A stretch of DNA of 64,000 nt from Neomicrococcus lactis. GTDB taxonomy: Bacteria; Actinomycetota; Actinomycetes; Actinomycetales; Micrococcaceae. The notes beneath the pieces were generated by a model. The model made no database searches, was not told where the DNA came from, and saw only the letters and a program-made list of their open reading frames with translations. Location: the NCBI RefSeq assembly GCF_014200305.1, contig NZ_JACHBL010000001.1, forward strand, positions 310,001 to 374,000, written 5' to 3'. The translations under genes and the position numbers were made by a program. This document shows positions 17,909 to 26,682 of this stretch, in pieces. How positions within the stretch are numbered: the stretch's first letter is position 1; each line of letters starts with the position of its first letter.

Positions 17909-18718
17909 ATGGAGCGGCAAATAGCAGGAGGCGTCCCCGATTCGGCGGCGCGGTGGGTTGATTCAGTCTTGCGTTCGGCGTGGGTTTCAGCAGTGTGCGC
18001 GGCGTTCGCCGACTTGATGTGGGTCCTGATGCCCTCCGACTGTGTGGTGTGCGGAGCGCGCGATGCCGTGCTGTGTTCGGCCTGCACCAAGAATCTTCAT
18101 CGCTCAACCCTCAAGCCGTTTCGAGCCGAGGAAGCTGCCGAAGCGCTCCCGCTGGATCTAGAAACGAATGTGGTGCTTCCCGTGGTGGCGGCAGGACTCT
18201 ACAAGGACGGAGTCTCCGCAACGGTCTTGGCGTTCAAGAACCATCAACGGTTCACCTTGAAGAAGGAGCTGGGCCGATCGCTGGCCCGGGCTGTGCGAAC
18301 GGCTCTCGAGGAGCTGGACGTTGGTTCCCAGAGAACGAGTTCGCCTGTATGGGTAGTGCCCATTCCTGCCAGCCCAGCGAGCTTGAAAAAGCGTGGCTAT
18401 TGGCCCGTGGGCGAACTACTGAAAGTGGCGTCCAAGAGCATGAGTCACAGTGGCGGACTCAACGTGCGCTCCATTTTGCGAGTCACTTCGGCTGCTCAGA
18501 GTTCGCACCGAGGTGCCTCGGCGCGGGAACGAAGATCGCGACGGGGAACTATGACCCTCGCGCCTGGACTGACGGTGCTGAAAGGACAGCGGGTTCTCTT
18601 GGTGGACGACGTCCTCACGACGGGCGCAACGCTCGCCCAAGCGCACCAAGTGTTACGTACTGCGGGCTTTGAAGTGATCGGCGCGGCGGTTCTGGCGGCG
18701 ACACAAAATCCTAGATGA
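17909..18718 (+). CDS. ComF-family phosphoribosyltransferase-like protein
   Basis: From the ATG at 17909 the product has 269 residues. A four-cysteine zinc motif (CVVCGARDAVLCSAC) is followed by a PRTase-like domain ending in the PRPP-loop segment VLLVDDVLTTGATL. ComF proteins are linked to handling of incoming single-stranded DNA in natural transformation, though many copies occur in bacteria not known to be competent. The start is uncertain: an in-frame GTG at 17840 would add 23 residues, and neither has a strong ribosome binding site. Confidence 0.82.
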   Translation: MERQIAGGVPDSAARWVDSVLRSAWVSAVCAAFADLMWVLMPSDCVVCGARDAVLCSACTKNLHRSTLKPFRAEEAAEALPLDLETNVVLPVVAAGLYKDGVSATVLAFKNHQRFTLKKELGRSLARAVRTALEELDVGSQRTSSPVWVVPIPASPASLKKRGYWPVGELLKVASKSMSHSGGLNVRSILRVTSAAQSSHRGASARERRSRRGTMTLAPGLTVLKGQRVLLVDDVLTTGATLAQAHQVLRTAGFEVIGAAVLAATQNPR

Positions 18719-18759
18719 CTAGGTTAAACAAGGGTGAATTCTGGAAACTTCAGATTAAT

Positions 18760-18788
18760 TTGCGAGAAAGCTTCGCTTAACGTAGAAA
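18760..18788 (+). promoter_or_regulatory. Candidate promoter of hpf
   Basis: TTGCGA (18760-18765) and TAGAAA (18783-18788) are separated by 17 bases, a housekeeping-type arrangement. The transcript would carry a leader of about 110 bases before hpf. Confidence 0.35.
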
Positions 18789-18801
18789 GCGGACTACGGT
18801 G

Positions 18802-18872
18802 AAGTATGGGTACCCGAAAAGGGGATAAAAACTCCCATCTTCAGCGGCTTCAGGGCGACTTGGACGCCGCTG
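18802..18872 (+). promoter_or_regulatory. Two predicted hairpins in the hpf leader
   Basis: AAG(T)ATGGG at 18802-18810 pairs with CCCATCTT at 18834-18841. Immediately after, CAGCGGC at 18842-18848 pairs with GCCGCTG at 18866-18872. The second arm ends 19 bases before the AAGGAGG ribosome binding site of hpf. Confidence 0.35.
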
Positions 18873-18903
18873 TTGTGTCACCCGAACTCCCAAGGAGGAC
18901 ACC

Positions 18904-19599
18904 GTGGAGATGAACATCAGCGCAAGGAACGGCGCCGTTTCGGACCGATTCCGCGAGTACGCTACCGAGAAGATCGAGAAAGTTTCTCAGCTGGCGAAGA
19001 AAGTCCAGCGGCTCGATCTGAAGGTCACCAAACAACCACACGCACGCAATGCCGACAATCAGGTCAGTGTTGAAATTGCAGTAGTGGGAACCGGACCCGC
19101 AATTCGCGCTGAAGCTCACGCCGCTGACAAGTTCGCGGCCTTCGATCTTGCTTTTGGAAAGTTACTTGAGCAGTTGCGGCGCGCAAGAGATCGCCGGAAA
19201 GTTCACCACGGGCGCCATGCGCCAGTCGCCGTTCACGAAGCAACGGCCTCGCTCCCGCCAGCAGCCTCCAACATCACGCTTGCTGACGCCTTGCTCAACG
19301 CTGAACCAACACCCGAGTCTCAGCGCTCCGAAGATTTTGAAGCACTTGAAGCAAGCCCCGTGGAAATTCGCCGCAAGGTATTCCCTGCAGAACAGATGAG
19401 CGCTGATGACGCCGTTGACCGCATGGAACTTGTGGGACACCCGTTCTACCTCTACATCGATGAGGAGACGGGCTGCCATTCCGTCGTGTATCGCCGACGC
19501 GGTTGGTCCTACGGCATCATTTCCCTCGAAAACGGCGGCGAACCTGTTGAAGGAACGCGGTCATACCGAGATTCCGAACGCGAGTCAGAGAAAGTCTAG
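18904..19599 (+). CDS. hpf: Long ribosome hibernation promoting factor
   Basis: The 231-residue protein has the N-terminal S30AE domain (about 1-110) that occupies the A and P sites of the 30S subunit. After a linker comes the C-terminal domain (about 175-231, with VDRMELVGHPFYLYIDEETG split across 180-199) that drives 100S ribosome dimer formation. It silences ribosomes in stationary phase. The GTG start follows AAGGAGG at ideal spacing; an ATG two codons later is an alternative. Confidence 0.93.
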   Translation: MEMNISARNGAVSDRFREYATEKIEKVSQLAKKVQRLDLKVTKQPHARNADNQVSVEIAVVGTGPAIRAEAHAADKFAAFDLAFGKLLEQLRRARDRRKVHHGRHAPVAVHEATASLPPAASNITLADALLNAEPTPESQRSEDFEALEASPVEIRRKVFPAEQMSADDAVDRMELVGHPFYLYIDEETGCHSVVYRRRGWSYGIISLENGGEPVEGTRSYRDSERESEKV

Positions 19600-19602
19600 T
19601 TT

Positions 19603-20844
19603 TTGACTCTTCGAACCATCCCTGCGCCGCAAGCACGCCGTATAGCACTTGCGGCGCAGGGGCTTCATCAAGAACGAATTAGCGCCCCGGCCTCCACCAG
19701 GAGTCTGGGGCGCGAATTTCGTCGCCTGCACTTGCTCCAGATTGACTCTGTCAATGTGCTCACGCGGTCACACTATTTGCCGCTCTTTTCACGGCTCGGC
19801 AACTATGACATCGCCGCGTTCGAGGCCATGGCGCACACCGCCCCACGCAGCATGATCGAATATTGGGCTCACGAAGCAAGCTACATTCGGCCCGATCACT
19901 TCCATGATCTGCGGCGCTTGCAGTCCAGGAAATGGGTGGGCAGTCATCAGTTCGACCCCGTTGATGTTGCGGCAGCGGAGGACGCGATTCTCCAACTGCT
20001 GGCCCACTCGGGACCTCAAACGAACCGGCAGATCGAGGTTGAACTCTCGCATCTCATCCCGCCACGAGACCCGGACGCTCCCAAAGACTGGGGCTGGAAT
20101 TGGTCCAACGTCAAGCGAGCTCTGGAAATTCTTTTTGAGCGCGGGCTTGTCTCCAGCGCAGGCCGGAACTCGAGCTTCGAGCGTCGCTACGCGCTGACAG
20201 AAAAGGTCTTGCCGCCCGCGGTCCGTGCCGCATTCTCACCCGAGGTGAGTCCTAATTCGGAGGACGACGACGCCGCGCGGCGCCGGCTTCTCACCGCTGC
20301 GTCGGAAGCGCTCGGCATTGGGACGGCCCGACATTTGGCAGATTACTTCCGTATCAAACCCAGCAAGGCGCAACCCGTTCTGGACCTCATGGTGGCAGAC
20401 GGAACGCTAGAAAGCGTCGTCGTACCGGTATGGAAAGAGCCCGCCTATCTGAACCCGGCAGCGAAAAGTCCGCGCACCGCAAAGGGGCGCGCTGTGCTGA
20501 GCCCGTTCGATTCGATGGTGTTTGAGCGTCACCGCTTGGAGACGCTCTTTGGGATGCGCTATCGGCTGGAAATCTATACGCCAGCCCCCAAACGACAGTT
20601 TGGCTACTACGTTTTGCCGTTCCTGTTGCGGGACGGGATGGTGGCGCGAGTGGATCTGAAATCGGACCGGGCCGCACGGAAGCTCCTGGTTCACGCGGCA
20701 CACGCCGAAGAGGGCGCGCCGGGGGACACTGCCGCGGAATTAGCCGCTGAACTGGAATTGTTAGCACAATGGTTAGGTCTGGACGGCGTCGTCGTCACCG
20801 ATTCGGGGGACCTTGCACCATCCTTGATCAAAGCTCTCGGCTAA
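19603..20844 (+). CDS. YcaQ/AlkX-type DNA glycosylase, winged-helix family
   Basis: The 413-residue protein belongs to the HTH_42 winged-helix family. The catalytic Q-x-D motif of the YcaQ/AlkX branch is at Gln46-Ile47-Asp48 ([10 protein letters not shown]). The family segments [12 protein letters not shown] and [13 protein letters not shown] are also present. E. coli YcaQ unhooks DNA interstrand crosslinks, and related enzymes protect antibiotic producers from alkylating toxins. The start appears to be TTG at 19603, three bases after the hpf stop. Confidence 0.85.
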   Translation: MTLRTIPAPQARRIALAAQGLHQERISAPASTRSLGREFRRLHLLQIDSVNVLTRSHYLPLFSRLGNYDIAAFEAMAHTAPRSMIEYWAHEASYIRPDHFHDLRRLQSRKWVGSHQFDPVDVAAAEDAILQLLAHSGPQTNRQIEVELSHLIPPRDPDAPKDWGWNWSNVKRALEILFERGLVSSAGRNSSFERRYALTEKVLPPAVRAAFSPEVSPNSEDDDAARRRLLTAASEALGIGTARHLADYFRIKPSKAQPVLDLMVADGTLESVVVPVWKEPAYLNPAAKSPRTAKGRAVLSPFDSMVFERHRLETLFGMRYRLEIYTPAPKRQFGYYVLPFLLRDGMVARVDLKSDRAARKLLVHAAHAEEGAPGDTAAELAAELELLAQWLGLDGVVVTDSGDLAPSLIKALG

Positions 20845-20929
20845 CGTTGAGGAAGTATGCACGGGTTCAATCAGTTGCTCCCGTAGACTAGAACAGCCGA
20901 AAACACCCATCCTGAACAGGAGTTGCCCC

Positions 20930-23668
20930 GTGGCATCACTGCTAGAACGCGTCTTGCGGACCGGCGACAAGAAAACTCTTCGCACGTTGCGGGGGTACGC
21001 TGACGCCATTAACGTCCTCGAAGATGAGTTCAAGTCATTGACTGACGCTGAGCTTCGCGCCGAAACGGACAAGTTCAAGCAACGGTACAAGGACGGCGAA
21101 TCGCTGGACATCATGTTGCCTGAAGCGTTCGCCGCTGTTCGCGAAGCAGCCGACCGTACCTTGGGTATGCGTCACTTCGACGTGCAGATGATGGGTGGCG
21201 CCGCGCTTCACCTCGGCAACATTGCCGAAATGAAGACCGGTGAAGGCAAGACCCTCGTGGCAACGAGCCCGTCCTACCTCAACGCCATCACTGGCAAGGG
21301 CGTTCATGTGGTTACCACGAACGACTACCTGGCGCAGTACCAGTCTGACCTGATGGGCCGTGTGCACCGCTTCCTGGGCATTGAAACCGGCTGCATCTTG
21401 GCGCACATGGATCCAGCTCAGCGCCGCGAGCAGTACAACGCCGACATCACGTACGGCACCAACAACGAATTCGGCTTCGACTACTTGCGCGACAACATGG
21501 CATGGACGCGCGAGGAACTAGTTCAGCACGGTCACTACTTCGCGATCGTTGACGAAGTTGACTCAATCCTCATTGACGAAGCGCGTACGCCATTGATCAT
21601 TTCTGGTCAGGCCTCCGGTGACGTCCAGCGCTGGTTCGCGGAATTCGCTCGAGTGGTCCAGAAGATGACCCTCGGCAAGGACTACGAAGTTGATGAGAAG
21701 AAGCGCACTGTCGGCATCTTGGAGCCAGGCATCGAGCGCGTCGAGGACCACCTCGGCATTGAAAACCTCTACGAATCGCAGAACACCCCACTCATTGGCT
21801 TCTTGAACAACGCCATCAAGGCGAAGGAATTGTTCAAGAAGGACAAGGACTACGTGGTGATGAACGGCGAAGTCATGATCGTTGACGAGCACACGGGCCG
21901 TACGCTGTCCGGCCGTCGCTACAACGAGGGCGTTCACCAGGCGATCGAAGCGAAAGAACACGTGGAGATCAAGCCGGAGAACCAGACTCTGGCAACTGTC
22001 ACGTTGCAGAACTACTTCCGTCTCTACGAGAAGCTGTCCGGCATGACCGGTACCGCTCAGACCGAAGCCGCTGAATTCATGAGCACTTACCAGCTCGGCG
22101 TGGTGGAGATTCCTACCAACCGCGGTATGCAGCGCGTGGATAAAGCTGATCTCATTTACAAGAATGAGATCGCGAAGTTTGACGCCGTGGTCAAGGACAT
22201 CGTGGAGCGCCACAAGGCCGGTCAGCCGGTCCTCGTGGGTACCACGTCCGTGGAAAAGAGCGAGTACTTGTCCCGGAAGCTGGCTCAGTCCGGCGTCCGT
22301 CACGAGGTACTCAACGCGAAGCAGCACGCCCGTGAAGCCGCCATTGTGGCGCAGGCTGGAAAGCGTGCGGCCGTCACGGTTGCAACCAACATGGCAGGCC
22401 GCGGTACTGACATCATGCTCGGTGGAAACGCCGAGTTCATGGCTGTTGCCGAAATGGAACGCCGTGGTCTTGACTCACACGACAACCCAGAAGAGTACGA
22501 ACGCGTCTGGGACGAAGTGTACGAAGCCGCGAAGGCAGAAGTTGATCGCGAAGGCGATGCCATCCGTGAACTGGGCGGTCTTTACGTCCTCGGCACCGAA
22601 CGCCACGAATCCCGCCGTATCGATAACCAGCTGCGCGGCCGTTCCGGACGTCAGGGTGACCCAGGTGAGTCTCGTTTCTACTTGTCCATGACGGACGATC
22701 TGATGCGTCGCTTCAACGCGAAGCCAGCTCAGGCCATCATGAACAACCCATCGATGCCAGATGACATGGCGCTGGAATCCAAGATGGTTTCTCGCGTGAT
22801 CGAGTCGGCACAGGCTCAGGTTGAAGCGGTCAACGCCGAACAGCGTAAGAACGTTTTGAAGTACGACGACGTCATGAACCGTCAGCGTGAAGCAATTTAC
22901 GGTGACCGCCGTCAGATCCTCGAAGGAACGGATCTTCGTTCGCGCGTCATGGAGTTCATCGAAGACGCCATCGGCGCCATCGTTCGTGAACACACGGCAA
23001 CCGGACACGGTGACTCGTGGGATCTCGACAAGTTGTGGACCGAGCTCAAGAACCTCTACCCGGTGGCCATTACCGTGGATGACGTGGTTGAAGAGGCCGG
23101 TAGCCGTGCACGCTTGACCCCGGAGTTCTTGATCGAGGAACTGTCCTCTGACGCTAAGGTTCAGTACGAACAGCGTGAGGCAGCACTCGGCGCGGAGAGC
23201 ATGCGCGAGCTGGAACGCCGTGTCATCCTCTCCACGATTGGAACCAAGTGGCAAGAGCACTTGTACGAAATGGACTACCTGAAGGAAGGCATCGGCCTTC
23301 GTGCCATGGCTCAGCGCGATCCGCTCGTTGAATATCAGCGTGAAGGATTCGTCCTGTTCCAGGCGATGATGGAGTCCATCCGCGAAGAGACTGTGAACTA
23401 CTTGTTCAACCTCAAGGTGGAGCGTCAGCAGCCAGCTCCGGTCAACCTTCCGGGCATCAAGGACGCTCGTTCGCTGACCGAGTCCGCACCGCTCTCAACT
23501 CCGGGGCTCAACGCTCCAGAACGTCCGGCGACGTTGCGCTACAGCGCGCCGGCCGAAGACGGAGAAGCGGAAGAAACCGAGGAAGAGAACCCACTCGAGG
23601 GTGCTGAAGAAGCATTCGACGAGGCCCACTCTGATTCGGAAGCAGACCGTTCCGGCCGCACTTCCTAA
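20930..23668 (+). CDS. secA: Preprotein translocase ATPase SecA
   Basis: This 912-residue protein is the motor of the Sec pathway at the inner membrane. The Walker A motif is GEGKT at 104-108, the Walker B region is [16 protein letters not shown], and helicase motifs [11 protein letters not shown] and [11 protein letters not shown] are present. The acidic C terminus has no cysteine zinc motif, as in other actinobacterial SecA1 proteins. GTG start after CAGGAG. A TAGACT at 20884-20889 may be its -10 element. A large hairpin terminator follows. Confidence 0.97.
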   Translation: MASLLERVLRTGDKKTLRTLRGYADAINVLEDEFKSLTDAELRAETDKFKQRYKDGESLDIMLPEAFAAVREAADRTLGMRHFDVQMMGGAALHLGNIAEMKTGEGKTLVATSPSYLNAITGKGVHVVTTNDYLAQYQSDLMGRVHRFLGIETGCILAHMDPAQRREQYNADITYGTNNEFGFDYLRDNMAWTREELVQHGHYFAIVDEVDSILIDEARTPLIISGQASGDVQRWFAEFARVVQKMTLGKDYEVDEKKRTVGILEPGIERVEDHLGIENLYESQNTPLIGFLNNAIKAKELFKKDKDYVVMNGEVMIVDEHTGRTLSGRRYNEGVHQAIEAKEHVEIKPENQTLATVTLQNYFRLYEKLSGMTGTAQTEAAEFMSTYQLGVVEIPTNRGMQRVDKADLIYKNEIAKFDAVVKDIVERHKAGQPVLVGTTSVEKSEYLSRKLAQSGVRHEVLNAKQHAREAAIVAQAGKRAAVTVATNMAGRGTDIMLGGNAEFMAVAEMERRGLDSHDNPEEYERVWDEVYEAAKAEVDREGDAIRELGGLYVLGTERHESRRIDNQLRGRSGRQGDPGESRFYLSMTDDLMRRFNAKPAQAIMNNPSMPDDMALESKMVSRVIESAQAQVEAVNAEQRKNVLKYDDVMNRQREAIYGDRRQILEGTDLRSRVMEFIEDAIGAIVREHTATGHGDSWDLDKLWTELKNLYPVAITVDDVVEEAGSRARLTPEFLIEELSSDAKVQYEQREAALGAESMRELERRVILSTIGTKWQEHLYEMDYLKEGIGLRAMAQRDPLVEYQREGFVLFQAMMESIREETVNYLFNLKVERQQPAPVNLPGIKDARSLTESAPLSTPGLNAPERPATLRYSAPAEDGEAEETEEENPLEGAEEAFDEAHSDSEADRSGRTS

Positions 23669-23709
23669 AGGCTGCAAGGCTCTCTTGAATGAGAGTCGTC
23701 TAGCTAGCT

Positions 23710-23758
23710 AACAATTGGCGCGTTATCCCACTTCGTAGTGGGTGACGCGCCAATTGTT
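23710..23758. terminator. Bidirectional terminator between secA and the Rv3235-like gene
   Basis: AACAATTGGCGCGT (23710-23723) pairs perfectly with ACGCGCCAATTGTT (23745-23758), with an inner CCCAC/GTGGG stem and T or A runs at both ends. It serves secA on the plus strand, and its arms encode the last residues of the convergent gene. Confidence 0.85.
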
Positions 23759-24328
23759 TCGTTGGCACTCAATGCGCATAGCGATGGGACGAACTCGTTC
23801 CAGGTCCTTCACTACAGCGACAGCTTCAAAGACCTTGTCATTGACGTGGCAAACGCGGACGGAAAGTACGTGAGCGATCCGCGATGGCATCACGTTTGAG
23901 GGACGCTTCATGGCCTGAACTCGAGAGCCCATCGGTGAACTTGTGTGGGCGAGTAAGTCCGCTCGCCTTTTGAGCTTGTCCAAGACCTGAAGCGAAACGA
24001 AGCGCTGCAATTGGGACACACTGCGCAAACCGGCAACGGCTTCGATCGACGCAACGCTGACGAACGTGACGAGATGGTGCACGTGCTGTATTGCTGGCGA
24101 GGGCACGGGGCGTGGTGCAACAGGTGGTTTCTCCTCCGGGGCTGGCGGGAGACCCTGCGGGAATTCGTCTAAGTCCGCAGGTCCTGTCGCTTTGTTGGTT
24201 GGCGCGTAGTCCACGAATTTCCGCTTTTGAGGGAAGCGAATGACGTTGTCAGGAAGTTCGTTCGTGGGTGGGTGAACGAGTTCTAGTGGTTCTGCCGAGA
24301 AGTATGCGTGGTGCGGTTGAACAGACAT
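23723..24328 (-). CDS. Rv3235-like conserved actinobacterial protein
   Basis: The 201-residue protein has a disordered Pro-rich N-terminal half. A compact conserved domain occupies about 85-201 (VLDKLKRRADLL, RIAHVLSVRVCHVNDKVFEAVAVVKDLERVRPIAMRIE in parts, then WRVTHYEVG). It resembles the Rv3235 family, which sits next to secA in many actinobacteria; function is unknown. The end of the gene lies inside the secA terminator hairpin. It is downstream of the LysM membrane protein on the same strand. Confidence 0.7.
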   Translation of the reverse strand: MSVQPHHAYFSAEPLELVHPPTNELPDNVIRFPQKRKFVDYAPTNKATGPADLDEFPQGLPPAPEEKPPVAPRPVPSPAIQHVHHLVTFVSVASIEAVAGLRSVSQLQRFVSLQVLDKLKRRADLLAHTSSPMGSRVQAMKRPSNVMPSRIAHVLSVRVCHVNDKVFEAVAVVKDLERVRPIAMRIECQRNNWRVTHYEVG

Positions 24329-24356
24329 TGCGAATCCTTTGAGTTGAATCTGAGCG

Positions 24357-25196
24357 TTAGAAGTTAGGGTTGATCAGGACGGTTCCAGGGATGATCAAAT
24401 CTGGATCCTGTCCAATGCGGTCTTTGTTGCGCTCGTACCATTTCGGCCATTCGGCCCGAATCTCCGTGTTGGAAGCGTGCGGTCCCAATTGCCGGGCGAC
24501 GATGCTCCACAAAGAATCACCACTTGTCACCGTGACTTCGCGGTGTCCTTCCGTGGACTGTCTTTGGCCAGCTGCCATGACGCTTGAAAGATGTTGTGCT
24601 GGGACTCCGTGCATCGTTTCGCGTTCTTTCTTCTCGTGGGATGACTGTGGCTTCTTTGATGCCGAGGACTCGGCGGCTACTGAAGGTGTTGTGGGTGAAC
24701 TTGGTGCTGTGGGTGACGCTGAGGCTGTCGGTGAAGGCGAAGGAGTCGCCTCAATGGTCAATGAATTGCTCACGAATGCTGGGCTAGGAACATCCACTGT
24801 CTGTTGAGCCTGGTCTGCGAAAGCACCGGGAGCGGCGAGCACGCTTACGCCGAGCACTAAACCAACCAGAGATCGCATGAAGCGTGGTGAGCAAGAGCTT
24901 GTCGCGCGAGCTACGCGTGGCATCCCGCTTTGTGTCGCGACGACCGAGACCACACTCAGAACCATGCTGACTGCGAGCCACAAAAGGACACCTAGGCCAA
25001 TCGTTCCGCTCGCCAACCCCAGCGCGAACTCAACGTCTCTAGACGAAAAGTAAGCTGCGGCGTCGTCATTTCCCCAGAGTGATTCCGAACGGAGAAGCAC
25101 CGTGGAGAGTTGCGTGACGCCAGCGGCCAGAAAGAGTCCGCCGAACGACAAGAAGAGGGCAAGGGTCCCAAGATCTTTCACATATGTGTGTCTCAT
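24357..25196 (-). CDS. Membrane protein with C-terminal LysM domain
   Basis: The 279-residue protein has three hydrophobic segments (about 8-32, 57-85 and 108-130). A Ser/Thr/Pro-rich stretch follows, with a LysM domain at about 222-279 (TSGDSLWSIVARQLG, then PDLIIPGTVLINP). LysM binds peptidoglycan glycan, so the C terminus is probably outside the membrane. No catalytic domain is present. It is co-directional with the Rv3235-like gene 28 bases downstream. Confidence 0.8.
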   Translation of the reverse strand: MRHTYVKDLGTLALFLSFGGLFLAAGVTQLSTVLLRSESLWGNDDAAAYFSSRDVEFALGLASGTIGLGVLLWLAVSMVLSVVSVVATQSGMPRVARATSSCSPRFMRSLVGLVLGVSVLAAPGAFADQAQQTVDVPSPAFVSNSLTIEATPSPSPTASASPTAPSSPTTPSVAAESSASKKPQSSHEKKERETMHGVPAQHLSSVMAAGQRQSTEGHREVTVTSGDSLWSIVARQLGPHASNTEIRAEWPKWYERNKDRIGQDPDLIIPGTVLINPNF

Positions 25197-25308
25197 TGCG
25201 TTCCAATCATGTCATTTGATGTAATTTGATGATCTTGACTCGACATTAGCAACTTTGAATGAGTTTTATCAAGAGTGTGTTCATTAAGTGGATTCAGCAT
25301 CCTGCCGC

Positions 25309-25314
25309 TACGCT
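25309..25314 (+). promoter_or_regulatory. Leaderless-type -10 element before the duplicated-domain protein
   Basis: TACGCT ends 7 bases before the ATG at 25322, with no ribosome binding site in GTGGTGC. Confidence 0.35.
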
Positions 25315-25321
25315 GTGGTGC

Positions 25322-25894
25322 ATGAGGTGGGAATCGCTCTTTGTGGACTTGGAAGCTCAGCTGGACAGCGAGGTGCGGCGCGGTCGGGCCGCCGAAATTC
25401 AGGACATGATTCGCGTTCAGCGCTCGCAAATTCGCCTTGCAGATCGCTTTGAGGGCCAACTCGGTCGGGACATCGCCCTGCGCCTGACCAACGGCGCTCA
25501 AGAGCGCGGCGAGCTGCGAGTAGTGGGCGAGGACTGGCTGAATCTGCGGCAAGCGCACCGAGAATTGTTGGTGCCGATGTGGTCCATCGTGATGATTTCG
25601 GGGCTGTCGCATCGCGCTCAGTTGGTCGCGGATCCTGCCCAGCCGAAACGGCGCGTAACTTTGGGCAGTGCATTTCGAGCCATCGCGAGAGACAGATCAT
25701 CGGTGGTGGCGAGGCTCAGCAGTACCGCTTCCGACCCCGTAGAAATCACCGGCACCTTGAGTGTTCCCGGCAAAGATTTTCTAGAGATTCTGACGCATCC
25801 GGGCGACGAATTTTCGAGGGAAGAGAGTATTCATGGCTCTGTTGTGGTGCCGTGGAGCGCACTGATCAGCCTGCGTCGAGAGGCGCGGGACTAG
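25322..25894 (+). CDS. Conserved protein of unknown function with two Sm-like repeats
   Basis: I take the ATG at 25322 (190 residues, MRWESLFVDLEAQL) rather than an upstream ATG at 25259, because the added residues do not look conserved. After an N-terminal helix, two segments share one pattern: residues about 49-98 (ALRLTNG, GELRVVGEDWLNL, E, LLVPMWSIVMIS) and about 125-186 (VARLSS, GTLSVPGKDFLEI, VVVPWSALISLR). The short-strand pattern with a central Gly-x-Leu is reminiscent of Sm-like barrels, but that is inference. It precedes the SAF and ATPase genes. Confidence 0.6.
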   Translation: MRWESLFVDLEAQLDSEVRRGRAAEIQDMIRVQRSQIRLADRFEGQLGRDIALRLTNGAQERGELRVVGEDWLNLRQAHRELLVPMWSIVMISGLSHRAQLVADPAQPKRRVTLGSAFRAIARDRSSVVARLSSTASDPVEITGTLSVPGKDFLEILTHPGDEFSREESIHGSVVVPWSALISLRREARD

Positions 25895-25902
25895 CGAAGT
25901 TG

Positions 25903-25939
25903 TTGTGGAAAACAAGAAACTTCACCAAGTTTTCCACAA
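25903..25939. promoter_or_regulatory. Inverted pair of DnaA-box-like sites forming an 11-bp stem
   Basis: TTGTGGAAAAC (25903-25913) and GTTTTCCACAA (25929-25939) are perfect inverted copies separated by 15 bases. Each contains TTTTCCACA, which fits the DnaA consensus TTWTNCACA. The RNA could also form a hairpin terminator for the preceding gene, but no T run follows. Confidence 0.5.
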
Positions 25940-26031
25940 TCATTTACCGAAAAGTCGCCTGAGGGCCGCTCGCACTTAAGCTCGTGTTGATGGATTGAGA
26001 CAACGTCACGTGCAGAGGTCAGGGGGACCAT

Positions 26032-26682
26032 TTGAGCGAAACAGTGGAAGTGCCAACGGTAGGCAGATTCAAGCGACCAGGATGGAAGGACGGCCGGCTC
26101 ATCTTTGGGCTGTTGCTCATCTTGGCATCCGTCGCCGGAATCGTAGCGCTGGTCACCGCGCTAGAACGCACGGAGCCCATGCTCGTTCCCACCGCCAACA
26201 TCACTGTGGGTGAAGAGCTTGATGCGAGCAAGTTCAAAGTGGTGGAGGCGCGGCTGGACGATCTGAGCGGCGCGTACCTGATGTCTAACCATTCGTTTGA
26301 AGACGGAGCGCGCGCTGGAACCTTGTTGCGCGCGGGGGAGTTGGTGCCGGTTCATGCAGTCATGAAGACGGATGGAAGCGGCGCGAAACCAGTCACTATC
26401 GACCTCGACCACACGCTTCCGCAGGCAGTGACGCCCGGTAGCCGCGTGGACGTGTGGGGCGCCGCCAAGAATGGCCCGGGAAACACCTACGAGGTTCCGG
26501 AATTGCTTCTCGATAGTTCCGAGGTCACCGCCGTGCGGGCTGCCGATGGAAACTTCTCCAGTAGCACGCAGGCGACGCTTGAAGTCATGGTGCCGGATTC
26601 TGTTCTGCAGGATTTGTTGGAAGCGCTCGCAAATGACTCTCGACTGACCGTCATTCACGACACCACGGGCGCGAACTCATGA
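26032..26682 (+). CDS. SAF-domain protein (CpaB/RcpC-like)
   Basis: The 216-residue protein has one membrane segment (about 23-44) followed by a SAF domain with ANITVGEELDASKF, the typical entry of SAF domains in CpaB and flagellar FlgA proteins. CpaB-like proteins belong to Flp/Tad pilus assembly. No other pilus genes are present here except the adjacent ATPase, so its role is open. It starts with TTG after AGGGGG and overlaps the ATPase gene by four bases. Confidence 0.75.
   Translation: MSETVEVPTVGRFKRPGWKDGRLIFGLLLILASVAGIVALVTALERTEPMLVPTANITVGEELDASKFKVVEARLDDLSGAYLMSNHSFEDGARAGTLLRAGELVPVHAVMKTDGSGAKPVTIDLDHTLPQAVTPGSRVDVWGAAKNGPGNTYEVPELLLDSSEVTAVRAADGNFSSSTQATLEVMVPDSVLQDLLEALANDSRLTVIHDTTGANS

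Noticed and set aside
25259-25321. Upstream ATG at 25259 for the Sm-like repeat protein
   Set aside because: The 21 extra residues look unlike the rest, and the ATG at 25322 has a well-placed -10 for a leaderless transcript.
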